From: an uncultured Aquimarina sp.
GTDB taxonomy: Bacteria > Bacteroidota > Bacteroidia > Flavobacteriales > Flavobacteriaceae
Direction: 5' to 3'
DNA: 64,000 nt
Assembly (NCBI RefSeq): GCF_947495315.1
Contig: NZ_CANLYD010000008.1
Span: 186,001-250,000 of the forward strand
A program made the translations under genes and the position numbers. This document shows positions 53,345 through 62,519 of the stretch, piece by piece (positions within the stretch are counted from its first letter, which is position 1; the number at the start of each line of letters is the position of its first letter). A model generated the notes under the pieces. It saw nothing but the letters and a program-made list of their open reading frames with translations, did not search any database and was not told the origin of the DNA.

Positions 53345-53599
53345 TTATGCTTTTTTCTCCAGATCAATGATCGAGTTGATAAATTCTGTAGCAAAAACTT
53401 CTTTAAGCGTTGCATACATTTTTTTGTTTTGGTTGGCTTTTTCTGCTAGTTCATATTTAAGATTTTGATACTTTAATCTGGCACTTTCATTTTTTCTTAA
53501 ATGATTTCTAAATAGTAGATGCCTTTGCAATTCTGTACTGTCTTTTGGACAAACGTATAGGTGATGTATCAGATTATCTAGTACTTCGTTATAAATAGT
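53345..53599 (-). pseudogene. Remnant of a GrpB/UPF0157-type gene
   Basis: An 85-codon open stretch follows a TGA at 53600-53602 and encodes NLIHHLYVCPKDSTELQRHL, LFRNHLRKN, LKYQNLKYELAEKANQNKK and a final IIDLEKKA. This matches the conserved second half of GrpB-family proteins (HHLHV.P..S.EL.RHL.FRDYLR). The N-terminal two thirds are absent, and the only initiator would be a TTG at 53530. The sequence above 53600 shows no GrpB continuation in the frames I read. It is best viewed as a truncated gene fragment. Confidence 0.7.
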
Positions 53600-53739
53600 T
53601 CAATGTGAATATTTTTTAAGTGTAAAATTATTCGTTTACTAAGTATCCAATAAACAGAATATTTTATTTTAGATGAATTCAGTTATTGTGAACTCTATAT
53701 TTTCTATTTTTAGGCAAAAATGTAAAATGATGTTCATCC

Positions 53740-54894
53740 ATGCCAATTAAATTGTCTATAGTAATGCCTTGTCTCAATGAAGCCGAGACTTTGGCTATTT
53801 GTATCAGAAAGGCCACCACTTTTTTAGAAAAAAGTAAGTTAGACGGAGAAATTATCGTAGCAGATAATGGAAGTGATGATGGGTCCGCAGAAATAGCAAT
53901 TGCAGAAGGAGCTAGGGTGGTAAATGTTTTGGTAAAAGGGTATGGAAGTGCTCTTAAGGGTGGTATTGATGCTGCACAAGGAGATTATATTATTATAGGA
54001 GACTCTGATGATAGTCATGATCTAGAAAATTTAGAATTGTTTGTTGAAAAAATAGAACAGGGGTTTGATATGGTAATAGGCAATCGTTTTCTTGGAGGCG
54101 TCCAGAAAGAAGCCATGTCTTTTTTACATAGGTATATAGGTAACCCTATTCTTACATTTGTCGGAAGAACGTTTTTTAATTCTAAAATTGGGGACTTTCA
54201 TTGTGGTTTGAGAGGTTTTACTAAATCTGCATATCAGAAGTTATCTATTACTACGACAGGTATGGAATTTGCATCAGAGTTGATTGTCAAAGCTGAACTT
54301 GCAAAGTTGAAAATAACAGAAGTTCCAACTAAAGTGTTCCCTTCAGGTAGAAGTAGAGAACCGCATCTTAGGACATGGAGAGATGGTTGGAGGCATTTAA
54401 GGTTTCTCTTGTTATACAGCCCCAGGTGGTTATTTTTATTTCCGGGCGTTTTTATGTTTGTGGCAGGTTTTATAGGATCCCTGGTTTTAATTTTGACTCC
54501 TTTTGATGCTCAAAACTATCTCTTAAACCTGAAATTTTTATTGTATGCTTCCGGATTAACTTTAATAGGTTTTCAATTTATTATTTTTTACACTCTTATA
54601 AAGATATTTGCCGTAAGTAATGGATTATTACCTAGAAGTGATCGATATGGCTCGATTTTTAAAGTGATCAATTTAGAAAAAGGATTATTCATAGGGTTTG
54701 TATTGATACTATCCGGTATTATACTTGCCATCGTGACATCTTTAGATATTGAGAATAGTGATGTAAATATGTTTAATTATGTTGGCATAAAAAAGACGAT
54801 TGTTGCTATTGGTACTATATTAATCGGTTTGCAGATAGTACTGTTTAGTTTCTTCTTTAGTATTTTGGGATTGAGTGATAAATATAATGTATAA
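53740..54894 (+). CDS. Family-2 glycosyltransferase with C-terminal membrane domain
   Basis: 384 residues. GT-A domain (about 1-225) with LSIVMPCLNEAETLA, IIVADNGSDDGSAEIA and a DxD-type IIGDSDDSHDL; the GNRFLGG and FHCGLRGFTKSAY blocks match dolichol-phosphate-mannose/glucose synthase-like enzymes. Four hydrophobic segments follow (about 228-375), a GtrA/DPMS-like anchor. It likely transfers a sugar from a nucleotide donor to a polyprenyl phosphate at the inner membrane. The next gene, a polytopic protein, would be a natural user of that lipid-linked sugar. Confidence 0.92.
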   Translation: MPIKLSIVMPCLNEAETLAICIRKATTFLEKSKLDGEIIVADNGSDDGSAEIAIAEGARVVNVLVKGYGSALKGGIDAAQGDYIIIGDSDDSHDLENLELFVEKIEQGFDMVIGNRFLGGVQKEAMSFLHRYIGNPILTFVGRTFFNSKIGDFHCGLRGFTKSAYQKLSITTTGMEFASELIVKAELAKLKITEVPTKVFPSGRSREPHLRTWRDGWRHLRFLLLYSPRWLFLFPGVFMFVAGFIGSLVLILTPFDAQNYLLNLKFLLYASGLTLIGFQFIIFYTLIKIFAVSNGLLPRSDRYGSIFKVINLEKGLFIGFVLILSGIILAIVTSLDIENSDVNMFNYVGIKKTIVAIGTILIGLQIVLFSFFFSILGLSDKYNV

Positions 54895-54973
54895 TGGTTA
54901 AGATTTTTTTAGCAGAACTAGCGAAGATTATAGTAAATAAATTACTTTTAGTTCTATAAATTCATAATTGATT

Positions 54974-56275
54974 ATGAATAAAATGTTATGTTATTCTGTT
55001 TTTAGGAGTTTAGTTTATGCTTTAACAATAGTTTATGTGTTGTTTTTAGGAGCTATTTTAGAATCTGACTCATCTAGTTATATTAACTTAAGTATTATTG
55101 CAACACCTGGATACCCCTCCTTTTTGTTTTTCTTTAAGAAAGTTTTTGGACAGTCTTCTTTTCAAATGCATGTAGTGATTACGCAACTTTTGATAAACAT
55201 TTTAATAATCTTATATGTTGTTAAGGTGTTTAAAAGGGTGTTTGATATTACGAGATTCTTACTTATAGGATTAGACCTTGTCTTATTAAGTCCTTTGTTA
55301 ATCCCTAGCCTTTTGGTAGCTAATAGGATAACCACAGAAGCTTTGGCTTATCCAATATTTATACTAATAATAGTGTTATTTCTTCGTGGTTTTTTGGAAC
55401 AAAGTCAAAGATATTTAATTTATTGCTGCATAGCAGTTTTTTTTGGATTACTTGTTAGAACACAGTTATTTTTTATACTACCAGTTTTTGTTATAATTCT
55501 CTTATATCAATTATATAAAACGAGAAGATTCAAACTTTTTGGGATACCCTTGTTTTTAGTTTTATTAATACCAATTCTTGTATCCTTAGTTGATAAATCA
55601 TTTCATTTTGCTGTTCACAATCAATTTGAGAATACATCAAATACTGGGGTGCAGGTTGCCATGATACCTTTTTTTGTTGCAGATAGGGAGGATTATAAAG
55701 TTTTTGAAGAAAAAAAAGTACAGGATTATTACAAATATCTTTATGATAATGCAGTACAAGTAAAAATGTTAGATGAATACTACACACCTAAGTATGGTGA
55801 TAATGTATATCATTATTTTCATGATAACTATGCAACATTATCTTATGGTGTTCTTTCTCTAAAAGGAAGAGAATTTTTACATCCAATGTCACCGGAAAGT
55901 GTTGATGCTATCATAGAAAATGATAAATTACTTACCTCTATGGTGATACCGTTGTTCTTTCAGAATTTTAGTAAGTGTGTGGATTTATATTTTAAAAATG
56001 TGATTCACGCTTTTAGAGGTATGTATTCGTTTCTATTTTATTTAATTCTACTGATCGGGTCTTTAGTTTTCTGGTTAAAAGCTTCGAATAAAATAGCTTT
56101 TTTTACTGCTTTTGTAGCTTGTATAACATTTAGTAACATAGCATTAGTTTGTTTAGTTGAGCATAGTTTGGATAGGTATATGTTTTATCATCAATGGATG
56201 CTTCCTGTTTTACTTATTTTGATGCTCAATGAGATTAGTAAAAGATTATCCCATACTTCTGCATCCGAAAATTAA
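54974..56275 (+). CDS. Polytopic membrane protein, possible GT-C glycosyltransferase
   Basis: 433 residues from the ATG at 54974 (a TTG at 54968 adds two residues). About 10 to 12 transmembrane helices. An early acidic pair lies in GAILESDSSSYINLS between helices 1 and 2, in a position like the catalytic loop of GT-C transferases, and a long extracytoplasmic segment (about 215-320) with tyrosines and acids follows. No database family was recognised. It follows the GT2 gene by 79 bp on the same strand, and may use its lipid-linked product. The last 4 bp overlap the convergent gene. Confidence 0.7.
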   Translation: MNKMLCYSVFRSLVYALTIVYVLFLGAILESDSSSYINLSIIATPGYPSFLFFFKKVFGQSSFQMHVVITQLLINILIILYVVKVFKRVFDITRFLLIGLDLVLLSPLLIPSLLVANRITTEALAYPIFILIIVLFLRGFLEQSQRYLIYCCIAVFFGLLVRTQLFFILPVFVIILLYQLYKTRRFKLFGIPLFLVLLIPILVSLVDKSFHFAVHNQFENTSNTGVQVAMIPFFVADREDYKVFEEKKVQDYYKYLYDNAVQVKMLDEYYTPKYGDNVYHYFHDNYATLSYGVLSLKGREFLHPMSPESVDAIIENDKLLTSMVIPLFFQNFSKCVDLYFKNVIHAFRGMYSFLFYLILLIGSLVFWLKASNKIAFFTAFVACITFSNIALVCLVEHSLDRYMFYHQWMLPVLLILMLNEISKRLSHTSASEN

Positions 56276-57768
56276 CCTTTATTAGATTGAGCTATGACTT
56301 CTAGTGTGGTTTGATATAAATCGGATTTTAATACCCATGCTTTTAGCCAGGCATAAAAGCTCATCGCAAAAATATCTTCCTGGTCAGGATTGTTTTGGAT
56401 TAGAGAATCTTTGATTTTAGCTAAAAACTCTTTTGTGTTTATAGTGTCACTATGTAAGTAAAAACTCATTGTTAATGATAGAAACTCTAAAACTCGATCT
56501 TCATTATTGTTTTTAAGATAACTACGATGCTTTTTTCTAAAACCTTTTACTCTTGATTCTACTATGTCCATATGATCTAGTTCAATATGTAATAATATTT
56601 CTGTTAGGTTTTTTTTAATCACCCAGATGATTCCCGCTTTTTCTGTATACCAAGTATCACTGTGGTGTAATTCATTGAGTAATTTTAATGCTTCCTTACA
56701 TCTGGATTGCTGGAAATAGAATACAATTAAGGTTAACTTTAAGTCTAAAATATAGGTGGTTTGACCTTTTGTCTTACTGAAGTCAAAGCTTTCTAAAGAC
56801 ACTATTGCTTTTTCTGCTTCGCCAGTATAATTATTGTTCAGAGCTTTCAGGAGTTCTAGTTGTGGGAGAAATCTTTTATAATACTTCCCTCTTTGTTTTG
56901 TCATCTGTTGCTCCATTCTTTTTAGATATTCTTGAGATGTGACAAAGTTTTTATTTCTAAAATATGAATTAGCAACATAATATAGTATCTGAATATGGTA
57001 GAATAGGTGCTTATCAGTAAATTGTTCTTTTGATTCAATTTGCTCATATGTCTTTTCTACAAAAGATAGAATCGAATGAAAATTACGAGCTGCATTTGCT
57101 GCTTGATTTATGATTTCGAGTATCTTGAATAATGATCTAAAAGTCAGGTCGTTTGTAATCGAAAGGTCGAAGTTGTCTAAAGAATCACGAATTGCTTGAG
57201 TAATATCGCTCCTGTTTTGCGAAAGCTTATTCTGAATATTAGCGTAAAAAAGATTTAAGTTCTCTTCCTGTTGTAATAACTTTTGATTGTTTCTGAAATC
57301 ATGTATTAAACTTTCCAAAGATGTGTTTAGATCTACATGAGCATATTGAATTTTAGTATAATAAATCTCGTGAAGTATGCTAAACAGATCATAGGTTTTA
57401 GCTTTTAATTCAGCCTTTTTTATGGTTTTTAAAGCAATCTTATATTGTTTTTGTTCAAAGAAAATTCTGCTGGCTAGCAGTAGTTTCAGGATTTCCATCT
57501 CTTCAGATGTTTCGCTTTCAAAACTTTTGGTAGCAATAAAATCGATTAAGGTATCATGCAGTCTTTTGCAGAGTGCGTGAAAAGCGCCTTTAGCCCTTTT
57601 TCCGTATAGCTGTATATCTAAGTCTTTACTGTCTGGAGTAGTGTCTAACAGTCTGAATAACTGAATATTTTTAGTGTCGTTTCTTTTGTTTTTTTGTTTG
57701 AGGTTACTTATAAAACTTCTCTTTTCTTCAGAAGATAAGGTGGCGATTATTGAAGAAAGTGTATTCAT
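56272..57768 (-). CDS. Helical-repeat protein of unknown function
   Basis: 498 residues, no signal peptide, almost wholly helical with TPR-like periodicity (for example ASRIFFEQKQYKIALKTIKK near 105 and EKAIVSLESFDF near 320). The N-terminus MNTLSSIIATLSSEEKRSFI and the region GAFHALCKRLHDTLIDFIAT resemble a helical module seen in several Flavobacteriia proteins of unknown role. The protein may be a cytosolic scaffold. It is convergent with the membrane-protein gene and divergent from yiaA, so it is monocistronic. Confidence 0.7.
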   Translation of the reverse strand: MNTLSSIIATLSSEEKRSFISNLKQKNKRNDTKNIQLFRLLDTTPDSKDLDIQLYGKRAKGAFHALCKRLHDTLIDFIATKSFESETSEEMEILKLLLASRIFFEQKQYKIALKTIKKAELKAKTYDLFSILHEIYYTKIQYAHVDLNTSLESLIHDFRNNQKLLQQEENLNLFYANIQNKLSQNRSDITQAIRDSLDNFDLSITNDLTFRSLFKILEIINQAANAARNFHSILSFVEKTYEQIESKEQFTDKHLFYHIQILYYVANSYFRNKNFVTSQEYLKRMEQQMTKQRGKYYKRFLPQLELLKALNNNYTGEAEKAIVSLESFDFSKTKGQTTYILDLKLTLIVFYFQQSRCKEALKLLNELHHSDTWYTEKAGIIWVIKKNLTEILLHIELDHMDIVESRVKGFRKKHRSYLKNNNEDRVLEFLSLTMSFYLHSDTINTKEFLAKIKDSLIQNNPDQEDIFAMSFYAWLKAWVLKSDLYQTTLEVIAQSNKG

Positions 57769-57948
57769 TATATCATAAGTATATATGGCTTAAAAGTATT
57801 ATAAATATTGATTAAATTTCTTAAAAATCACAAATATATCATAAGTTTTTTGTGAATATTGAGTTTTTTAACTGATCAAGTCGTTGCAAATTTGTCCTGT
57901 TCAAAACAAACAATTGAAATAAAAATTTAATCATCAAAATCAATTATT

Positions 57949-58425
57949 ATGGACTATAAGTTTAGTAACGATGTAACGGAAGAAATTAGTAAAGACAACA
58001 TCGATAAAAAAGAAATCAAAGTATATGATCAAAAACCAACACCAGCGTTTATAAGCGCTTCGTGGGTAGCATTGTTTGCTGGTATGATTTCATTCTGTAC
58101 TGGTTTATGGAATGCAGAAATGCTACTGAATGAGAAAGGGTATTATTTTACCATTTTATTATTTGGGTTATTCTCTGCGGTATCGGTGCAGAAAAATGTA
58201 CGAGATAAACTAGAGGGATTGCAGGTTACAGAAATCTATTATGGAATCAGTTGGTTTGCTGCATTAGCATCCATTGTGTTATTGATCATAGGATTATGGA
58301 ATGCAGATCTGGATCTTAGTGAAAAAGGATTCTACGGGATGTCATTTACGCTCAGTTTGTTCGCAGCCATCGCAGTGCAAAAAAACACCAGAGATAAAAA
58401 ATTCATTGAAAGTAAGGATGCATAA
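57949..58425 (+). CDS. yiaA: YiaA/YiaB-family inner-membrane protein
   Basis: 158 residues with four transmembrane helices arranged as two similar halves: SWVALFAGMISFCTGLWNAEMLLNEKGYY (about 40-68; seen in part as GLWNAEMLLNEKGYY) and a second FAALASIVLLIIGLWNADLDLSEKGFY (seen as GLWNADLDLSEKGFY, about 105-125). Each half ends in AVxVQKNxRD. The duplicated GLWNA.. helix pair is the YiaA/YiaB signature. The role of the family is unknown; Enterobacteria link it to copper or envelope stress. It is followed by two terminators and precedes the DUF2157 operon. Confidence 0.88.
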   Translation: MDYKFSNDVTEEISKDNIDKKEIKVYDQKPTPAFISASWVALFAGMISFCTGLWNAEMLLNEKGYYFTILLFGLFSAVSVQKNVRDKLEGLQVTEIYYGISWFAALASIVLLIIGLWNADLDLSEKGFYGMSFTLSLFAAIAVQKNTRDKKFIESKDA

Positions 58426-58445
58426 TTGGAACATTAATCAAAAGG

Positions 58446-58519
58446 AGGAACTACAACTATGTAGTTCCTTGTTTTGATGATTAGAAAAGGCAGCCGCTGC
58501 TGTGGCTGTCTTTTTTTTT
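58446..58519 (+). terminator. Tandem terminators after yiaA
   Basis: AGGAACTAC (58446-58454) pairs with GTAGTTCCT (58461-58469). A second hairpin, GGCAGCC (58489-58495) with GGCTGTC (58504-58510, one G-U), is followed by nine T. The second is a textbook intrinsic terminator. Confidence 0.88.
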
Positions 58520-58548
58520 AATTTATAAGAACCATTTAATCGAAAAAG

Positions 58549-58935
58549 ATGAAAAATATACTTTTTATAGTTCATAGTATTGTTTTAGTAGTAACTATCA
58601 TTCTACATATGAAATCAATTTATTTTAAGACAGCAATGGTAGAGGTATTAGGATTAATAGCACAATCATTTTTAGGGGTATTTCAGGTTGTTACTGCATT
58701 ATGTTTTTTTATTGGTTGGAAAAAACATCATAAAATTTTGAAAAGAAATTTGATGTTATACTGGATTATTGTTTTTGTGTATGCTGCATTTGCTTATGTG
58801 TATTATAATACAATTTCTTTTGATATTATTGATGAGAAGTTTGTAGCAGGAGTTATTCCAATCTGTATTGCTTTGTATTTCGTGATGATCACATATATTA
58901 ATAAAAAAAATACTAAAAATGCAATTATATCATGA
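58549..58935 (+). CDS. Four-helix membrane protein of unknown function
   Basis: 128 residues with four predicted transmembrane helices (IVLVVTIILHM, LIAQSFLGVFQVVTALCFFIG, LYWIIVFVYAAFAYVY and VIPICIALYFVMITY). No family recognised. Its stop overlaps the next start (ATGA), so it is translationally coupled to the DUF2157 gene and likely part of the same membrane complex. Confidence 0.75.
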   Translation: MKNILFIVHSIVLVVTIILHMKSIYFKTAMVEVLGLIAQSFLGVFQVVTALCFFIGWKKHHKILKRNLMLYWIIVFVYAAFAYVYYNTISFDIIDEKFVAGVIPICIALYFVMITYINKKNTKNAIIS

Positions 58936-60230
58936 GTTCGAAATTTAATAAGGAATTAAAAGAACTGGTCAGAGACCAAGTGATCTCATCTGAGATTTCA
59001 GATAAGATATCCCTATATTATGACCAGAAGCAGGCTGCTAAACCTAATAGATTATTTACCATATTTGGGATTTTTGGAGCATTGCTTGTAGGGTCCGGTA
59101 TTATCCTGATGCTAGCACACAATTGGGATGATTTCTCAAGAATGACAAAAACAATGTTGGCATTCATTCCATTGTTAATCGGGCAATGTGCGACAGGCTT
59201 TTCTATTCTGAAAAATAAAAGCCGAACTTGGAAAGAGGCCTCAGGTACTTTCTTATTTTTTGCTGTTGGAGCCAGTATATCTTTGGTGAGTCAGATTTAT
59301 AATATATCCGGGGATTTAGGTTCTTTTTTGCGCACCTGGATTATACTTTGTCTACCATTGATCTACCTGCTTAGATCTCATGCAGTTGCATTACTGCTGA
59401 TATTATCAAGTACTTATTATGCAACAGAGGTAGGCCTCTGGAATTATAGAAGTAATGAAACACCTTGGTTATATGTGGGCTTTGTTTTGGCAATCATACC
59501 GCATTACTGGGTACTAGTAAAGAATAATCTACTCAGCAATACAACAACAATTTTTAGCTGGATCATACCAGCAAGTATTGCGGTTGGTTTAGCAGCATTT
59601 GTAAAAGGTAATGAGGAATTAGGTTTTGTTATGTATATGACCCTTTTTGGAATATTCTATAATATAGGGAGATTGCCGGTATATAGAGAATTAAGAACAT
59701 TAAGGAATGGACATCTAATTATAGGTTCATTAGGAACTATTATTTTACTAATGATATTTACATTCAGATGGCCTTGGGGAGAAATGTATGATACAACAAT
59801 GTATGTCTCTCAGGAATTCTATACATCATTGTTTTTAGGAGCTATAGCGATAGCTGCTTTGATATATGCCATCATCAAAAAAGGAATTCGAACGATAAAT
59901 CTGTTTCAAGTTTCATTTTTAATATTTTGGGGACTATTCTTCTTGCTTTCCGGTAAGACTACATTACCTATGATCTTAACCAATGTATTGGTATTTGTAT
60001 TAGGAATTACTGCTATCAAGATGGGTGCTGATACATTTAATTTTGGAATTCTTAATTATGGATTATTAATTGTTTCCATACTAATAATATGCAGATTTTT
60101 TGATACGGATATGAGTTTTGTAATACGAGGACTGTTGTTTGTCATTGTAGGTGTTGGGTTTTTTATGACCAACTATATGATGCTAAAAAGACAGCAAAAA
60201 AATAAGCACACTAAAAATATATTGAAATGA
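58932..60230 (+). CDS. DUF2157 polytopic membrane protein
   Basis: 432 residues. A cytosolic N-terminus (about 1-45, with DKISLYYDQKQ) precedes around ten transmembrane helices. Blocks such as LVGSGIILMLAHNWDDFSR (about 55) and GASISLVSQIYNISGDLGSF (about 115) are the DUF2157 signature. In many bacteria DUF2157 is followed by a GDYXXLXY protein, as here. The pair is of unknown function, and the overlap of 4 bp with both neighbours points to a single translational unit. Confidence 0.88.
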   Translation: MSSKFNKELKELVRDQVISSEISDKISLYYDQKQAAKPNRLFTIFGIFGALLVGSGIILMLAHNWDDFSRMTKTMLAFIPLLIGQCATGFSILKNKSRTWKEASGTFLFFAVGASISLVSQIYNISGDLGSFLRTWIILCLPLIYLLRSHAVALLLILSSTYYATEVGLWNYRSNETPWLYVGFVLAIIPHYWVLVKNNLLSNTTTIFSWIIPASIAVGLAAFVKGNEELGFVMYMTLFGIFYNIGRLPVYRELRTLRNGHLIIGSLGTIILLMIFTFRWPWGEMYDTTMYVSQEFYTSLFLGAIAIAALIYAIIKKGIRTINLFQVSFLIFWGLFFLLSGKTTLPMILTNVLVFVLGITAIKMGADTFNFGILNYGLLIVSILIICRFFDTDMSFVIRGLLFVIVGVGFFMTNYMMLKRQQKNKHTKNILK

Positions 60231-60778
60231 AAATCATCTATTTATTTATACTATTTATTATAGTAGCGTTGGCTCAGATTTTTGTTCCTATCCAAATGGT
60301 TATGGATAGTGAGGATGCAATAATTTCTGGAGAAGCTTATAAGTTTAAAACCAGACCGATTGATCCAACCGACCCTTTTAGAGGTAAGTATATTACATTA
60401 CAGTATGAGATGAATCATTTTAATACAGAAGATTCCACCTATGTAGTGGGAGAGGAGATCTATATTTATCTTAAAAATGATAGTGAAGGTTTCGCAGAAG
60501 TTTCTCAAATCAGCAAAACACCTTTGCAAACCGAAGCAGATTATGTGACCGCTCGAGTAACGTATTATTATAAAGGCAAAGTGAATTTTCAATTACCTTT
60601 TAATACTTTTTATATGGAAGAAACTAAGGCGTATGATGCAGAGCTGGCGTATACCAAAGCCAATAGGGATAGCATATCCAATAATGTATATGCGTTGGTA
60701 TATATCAAGGGTGATGATGTAGTTCTCAAAGATGTATTCATAAATGATGTTCCTATACAAGAGTACGTAGATAAATAA
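60227..60778 (+). CDS. GDYXXLXY-domain protein
   Basis: 183 residues. An N-terminal helix YLFILFIIVALAQIFVPIQM anchors or exports the protein. The defining motif occurs as DPFRGKYITLQYEMNHF (GKYxxLxY, about residue 50), with a downstream NTFYMEETKAYDAE (family: Y..E...A...E). The GDYXXLXY family is almost always paired with DUF2157, which is the preceding gene with a 4-bp overlap. Function unknown. Downstream there is a 70-bp gap. Confidence 0.9.
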   Translation: MKIIYLFILFIIVALAQIFVPIQMVMDSEDAIISGEAYKFKTRPIDPTDPFRGKYITLQYEMNHFNTEDSTYVVGEEIYIYLKNDSEGFAEVSQISKTPLQTEADYVTARVTYYYKGKVNFQLPFNTFYMEETKAYDAELAYTKANRDSISNNVYALVYIKGDDVVLKDVFINDVPIQEYVDK

Positions 60779-60848
60779 AATTCTGGATTAAGATTAAACC
60801 TTTTTTGATAACAATAGTCATAATAACGAAGAACAAAAAAAGATTATT

Positions 60849-61193
60849 ATGAAGACATTATTGAGAACATTAGTATTTGGTATTTTGCTGTCTACACTAA
60901 CAGCGTCTTGTGCGACTACAGTAAAAGTGAACCCCGCGAATCGCGTAGTAGTTACTAAAGTGCATAAATCAAAAATTGTAGTTCATAAGAATGTAAAGTA
61001 TTATAGAAGTGCAGGTATTTGGTATATAAAAAAGAATAGAAGATATGTAACCGTTGCAGCACCTATTGGGGCACGTATAAGTGTATTGCCTACAGGATAT
61101 AAGTCGGTTAAGGTAAAAGGTGTAAGATATTACAAGCACAAAGGAGTGTACTACAAAAAATCCGGTAGGAGTTATGTAGTAGTAAATGTATAA
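60849..61193 (+). CDS. DUF6515-like basic lipoprotein
   Basis: 114 residues. Lipobox TASC after LVFGILLSTL. The mature part consists of short strands rich in Lys, Tyr and Val: VKYYRSAGIWYIKKNRRYVTVAAPIGARI (seen as GIWYIKKNRRYVTVAAPIGA) and VKVKGVRYYKHKGVYYKKSG, the layout of DUF6515, where YY...G.YY pairs recur. It is probably anchored in the outer membrane facing the periplasm and has an unknown role. A terminator follows. Confidence 0.82.
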   Translation: MKTLLRTLVFGILLSTLTASCATTVKVNPANRVVVTKVHKSKIVVHKNVKYYRSAGIWYIKKNRRYVTVAAPIGARISVLPTGYKSVKVKGVRYYKHKGVYYKKSGRSYVVVNV

Positions 61194-61230
61194 TAAGTTT
61201 TTAGATTGAGTTGGTTAGTTTAGTTAAGGA

Positions 61231-61274
61231 AAATTCCTTGAGGTTTTTATAAAATAAAATCTCGAGGAATTTTT
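61231..61274 (+). terminator. Terminator after DUF6515-like gene
   Basis: AAATTCCTTGAG (61231-61242) pairs with CTCGAGGAATTT (61261-61272), 12 bp with one G-U, around an A/T-rich 18-nt loop. It runs into TTTTATT on the plus strand. Confidence 0.85.
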
Positions 61275-61276
61275 AT

Positions 61277-61358
61277 TAGTGAAACTCTGTTTTGAAAAGT
61301 TGCATAGCAATGCATTCAAAATAGATAGTTGAACTAATCCCGCTTTTTCAGCGGGATC
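61277..61358 (+). repeat. Dispersed hairpin repeat, copy 2
   Basis: This shares with 1556-1640 (opposite strand) the ordered blocks TAGTGAAACTCT, CATTCAAAATA, GTTGAACTAATCCCGC and GCGGGATC. The central part differs: here it is a TTGCATAGCAATGCA hairpin. It follows a terminator and precedes another hairpin at 61435-61463 (AATACCTCG/CGAGGTATT), which lies just past the SPOR gene stop on the opposite strand. Confidence 0.65.
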
Positions 61359-61434
61359 TCAGGCCCGTCTGCCGAGCCGGGTAGATCTAATACCTCGAAG
61401 CTTGCTTCGGAACTTTAAAAATTACTTTCCGTTG

Positions 61435-61463
61435 AATACCTCGTATGCTTGCATCGAGGTATT
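61435..61463. terminator. Hairpin between convergent genes
   Basis: AATACCTCG (61435-61443) pairs with CGAGGTATT (61455-61463), followed on the plus strand by TTATTT. It sits 19 bp past the SPOR-protein stop codon and may also be part of the adjacent repeat cluster. Confidence 0.5.
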
Positions 61464-61481
61464 TTATTTCAAGAACCGGTA

Positions 61482-62099
61482 TTACCAAGCTTCTTCGATT
61501 TTTATACGTTTTCCATTTTGATAAGAAGCTATAAAAGCACCTCTAAAACCTAAACGAACTAATTCCCTACGGAATTTTTTAGCCTCGGACAATGAGGCAA
61601 AATTACCAAGTGCATATTTATTAAAACTACCTGCTTTGATTTCTTTAAAATTCACAAAATTATCCGAATATAGAGATAAATCTTTTTCCTCAAAAGCCCC
61701 AATTTGTACTGCGTATATCAGTTCATCTTGTAATGAAGCTTTCTCTTGTTCAGTATCAATTTCATTCCCTGAAGCATTGATCTCTTGATCCATCGATAGG
61801 TTCTTGATCGTTTCTTCCAGTTCTGTGATTTTATTCTTAAGCATTGCAGACTGTTTATTAGACTCACTTTTAGAAATCATCCCGTCAGAGGTACTAAATT
61901 TCATAAAATATACCGTTCCTGCAACTCCCAAAAGAGCAATAATTCCTAAAATGATGGTCGCAATTTTAAACTTTCTAGCGTTCTCTTGCTCGTCTCTAAG
62001 TGCTTTAGTATGAGCAAAATTGGAAACACGTTTTTCTTCTTTAGCTTCGTCTATTTGAACCTGGAAATCCAATAGTTCGTCATCACTAATATAAGGCAT
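61482..62099 (-). CDS. SPOR-domain membrane protein
   Basis: 205 residues from the ATG at 62099 (MPYISDDELLDFQVQIDEAK); an ATG at 62123 upstream adds eight residues of unlikely origin. A cytosolic coiled segment (about 1-45), one transmembrane helix (IATIILGIIALLGVAGTVYF, about 47-66), a helical linker, and a C-terminal SPOR domain (YAVQIGAFEEKDLSLYSDNF, then FASLSEAKKFRRELVRLGF, about 130-205). SPOR domains bind denuded peptidoglycan at division sites. The topology with a cytosolic N-terminus is that of FtsN-like proteins, but no more specific role is visible. Confidence 0.9.
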   Translation of the reverse strand: MPYISDDELLDFQVQIDEAKEEKRVSNFAHTKALRDEQENARKFKIATIILGIIALLGVAGTVYFMKFSTSDGMISKSESNKQSAMLKNKITELEETIKNLSMDQEINASGNEIDTEQEKASLQDELIYAVQIGAFEEKDLSLYSDNFVNFKEIKAGSFNKYALGNFASLSEAKKFRRELVRLGFRGAFIASYQNGKRIKIEEAW

Positions 62100-62519
62100 G
62101 ATTTGTGGTTTTAATATGTTCAAATATAGGAGATTATTGCTTTACCCAAAAATTAAATTACTGATTAACCGTAATTGGTTCGATGTGCTGATAAATTTTT
62201 TATTGATTGTGATGTAGAAATAATCAATAAATTATGAAGTAAAGAGGATGGAAACAAAATGAGTAATAAATCCTATAAAACCAAACTGTCTTGGTTGTAA
62301 ATGAAACCTATGTAGGATTTTCTGTCAAAATAAATAAATAAAAAGTCTATTAATGCGATGATAACGATTTTTAGCTACGCCATATCGAATATTTTTAAGA
62401 CTCAAAAATATTATGCTCAATAGTGCGTTATCTTTTTTTCGGTATTCTATTTTAACGATCCTCCCACCCTAATCGAAATAGAGTACAGTTGTTATTACCA
62501 TACTCAAAACTTAACCATC
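62100..62519. other. Promoter region of surface-protein gene
   Basis: 420 bp without a supported gene; short ATG-started readings (for example near 62248) end after four codons. The sequence is A/T-rich, and no strong inverted repeat or terminator was found. It separates the divergent SPOR and surface-protein genes and must carry both promoters, but no -33/-7 pair stands out. Confidence 0.4.
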
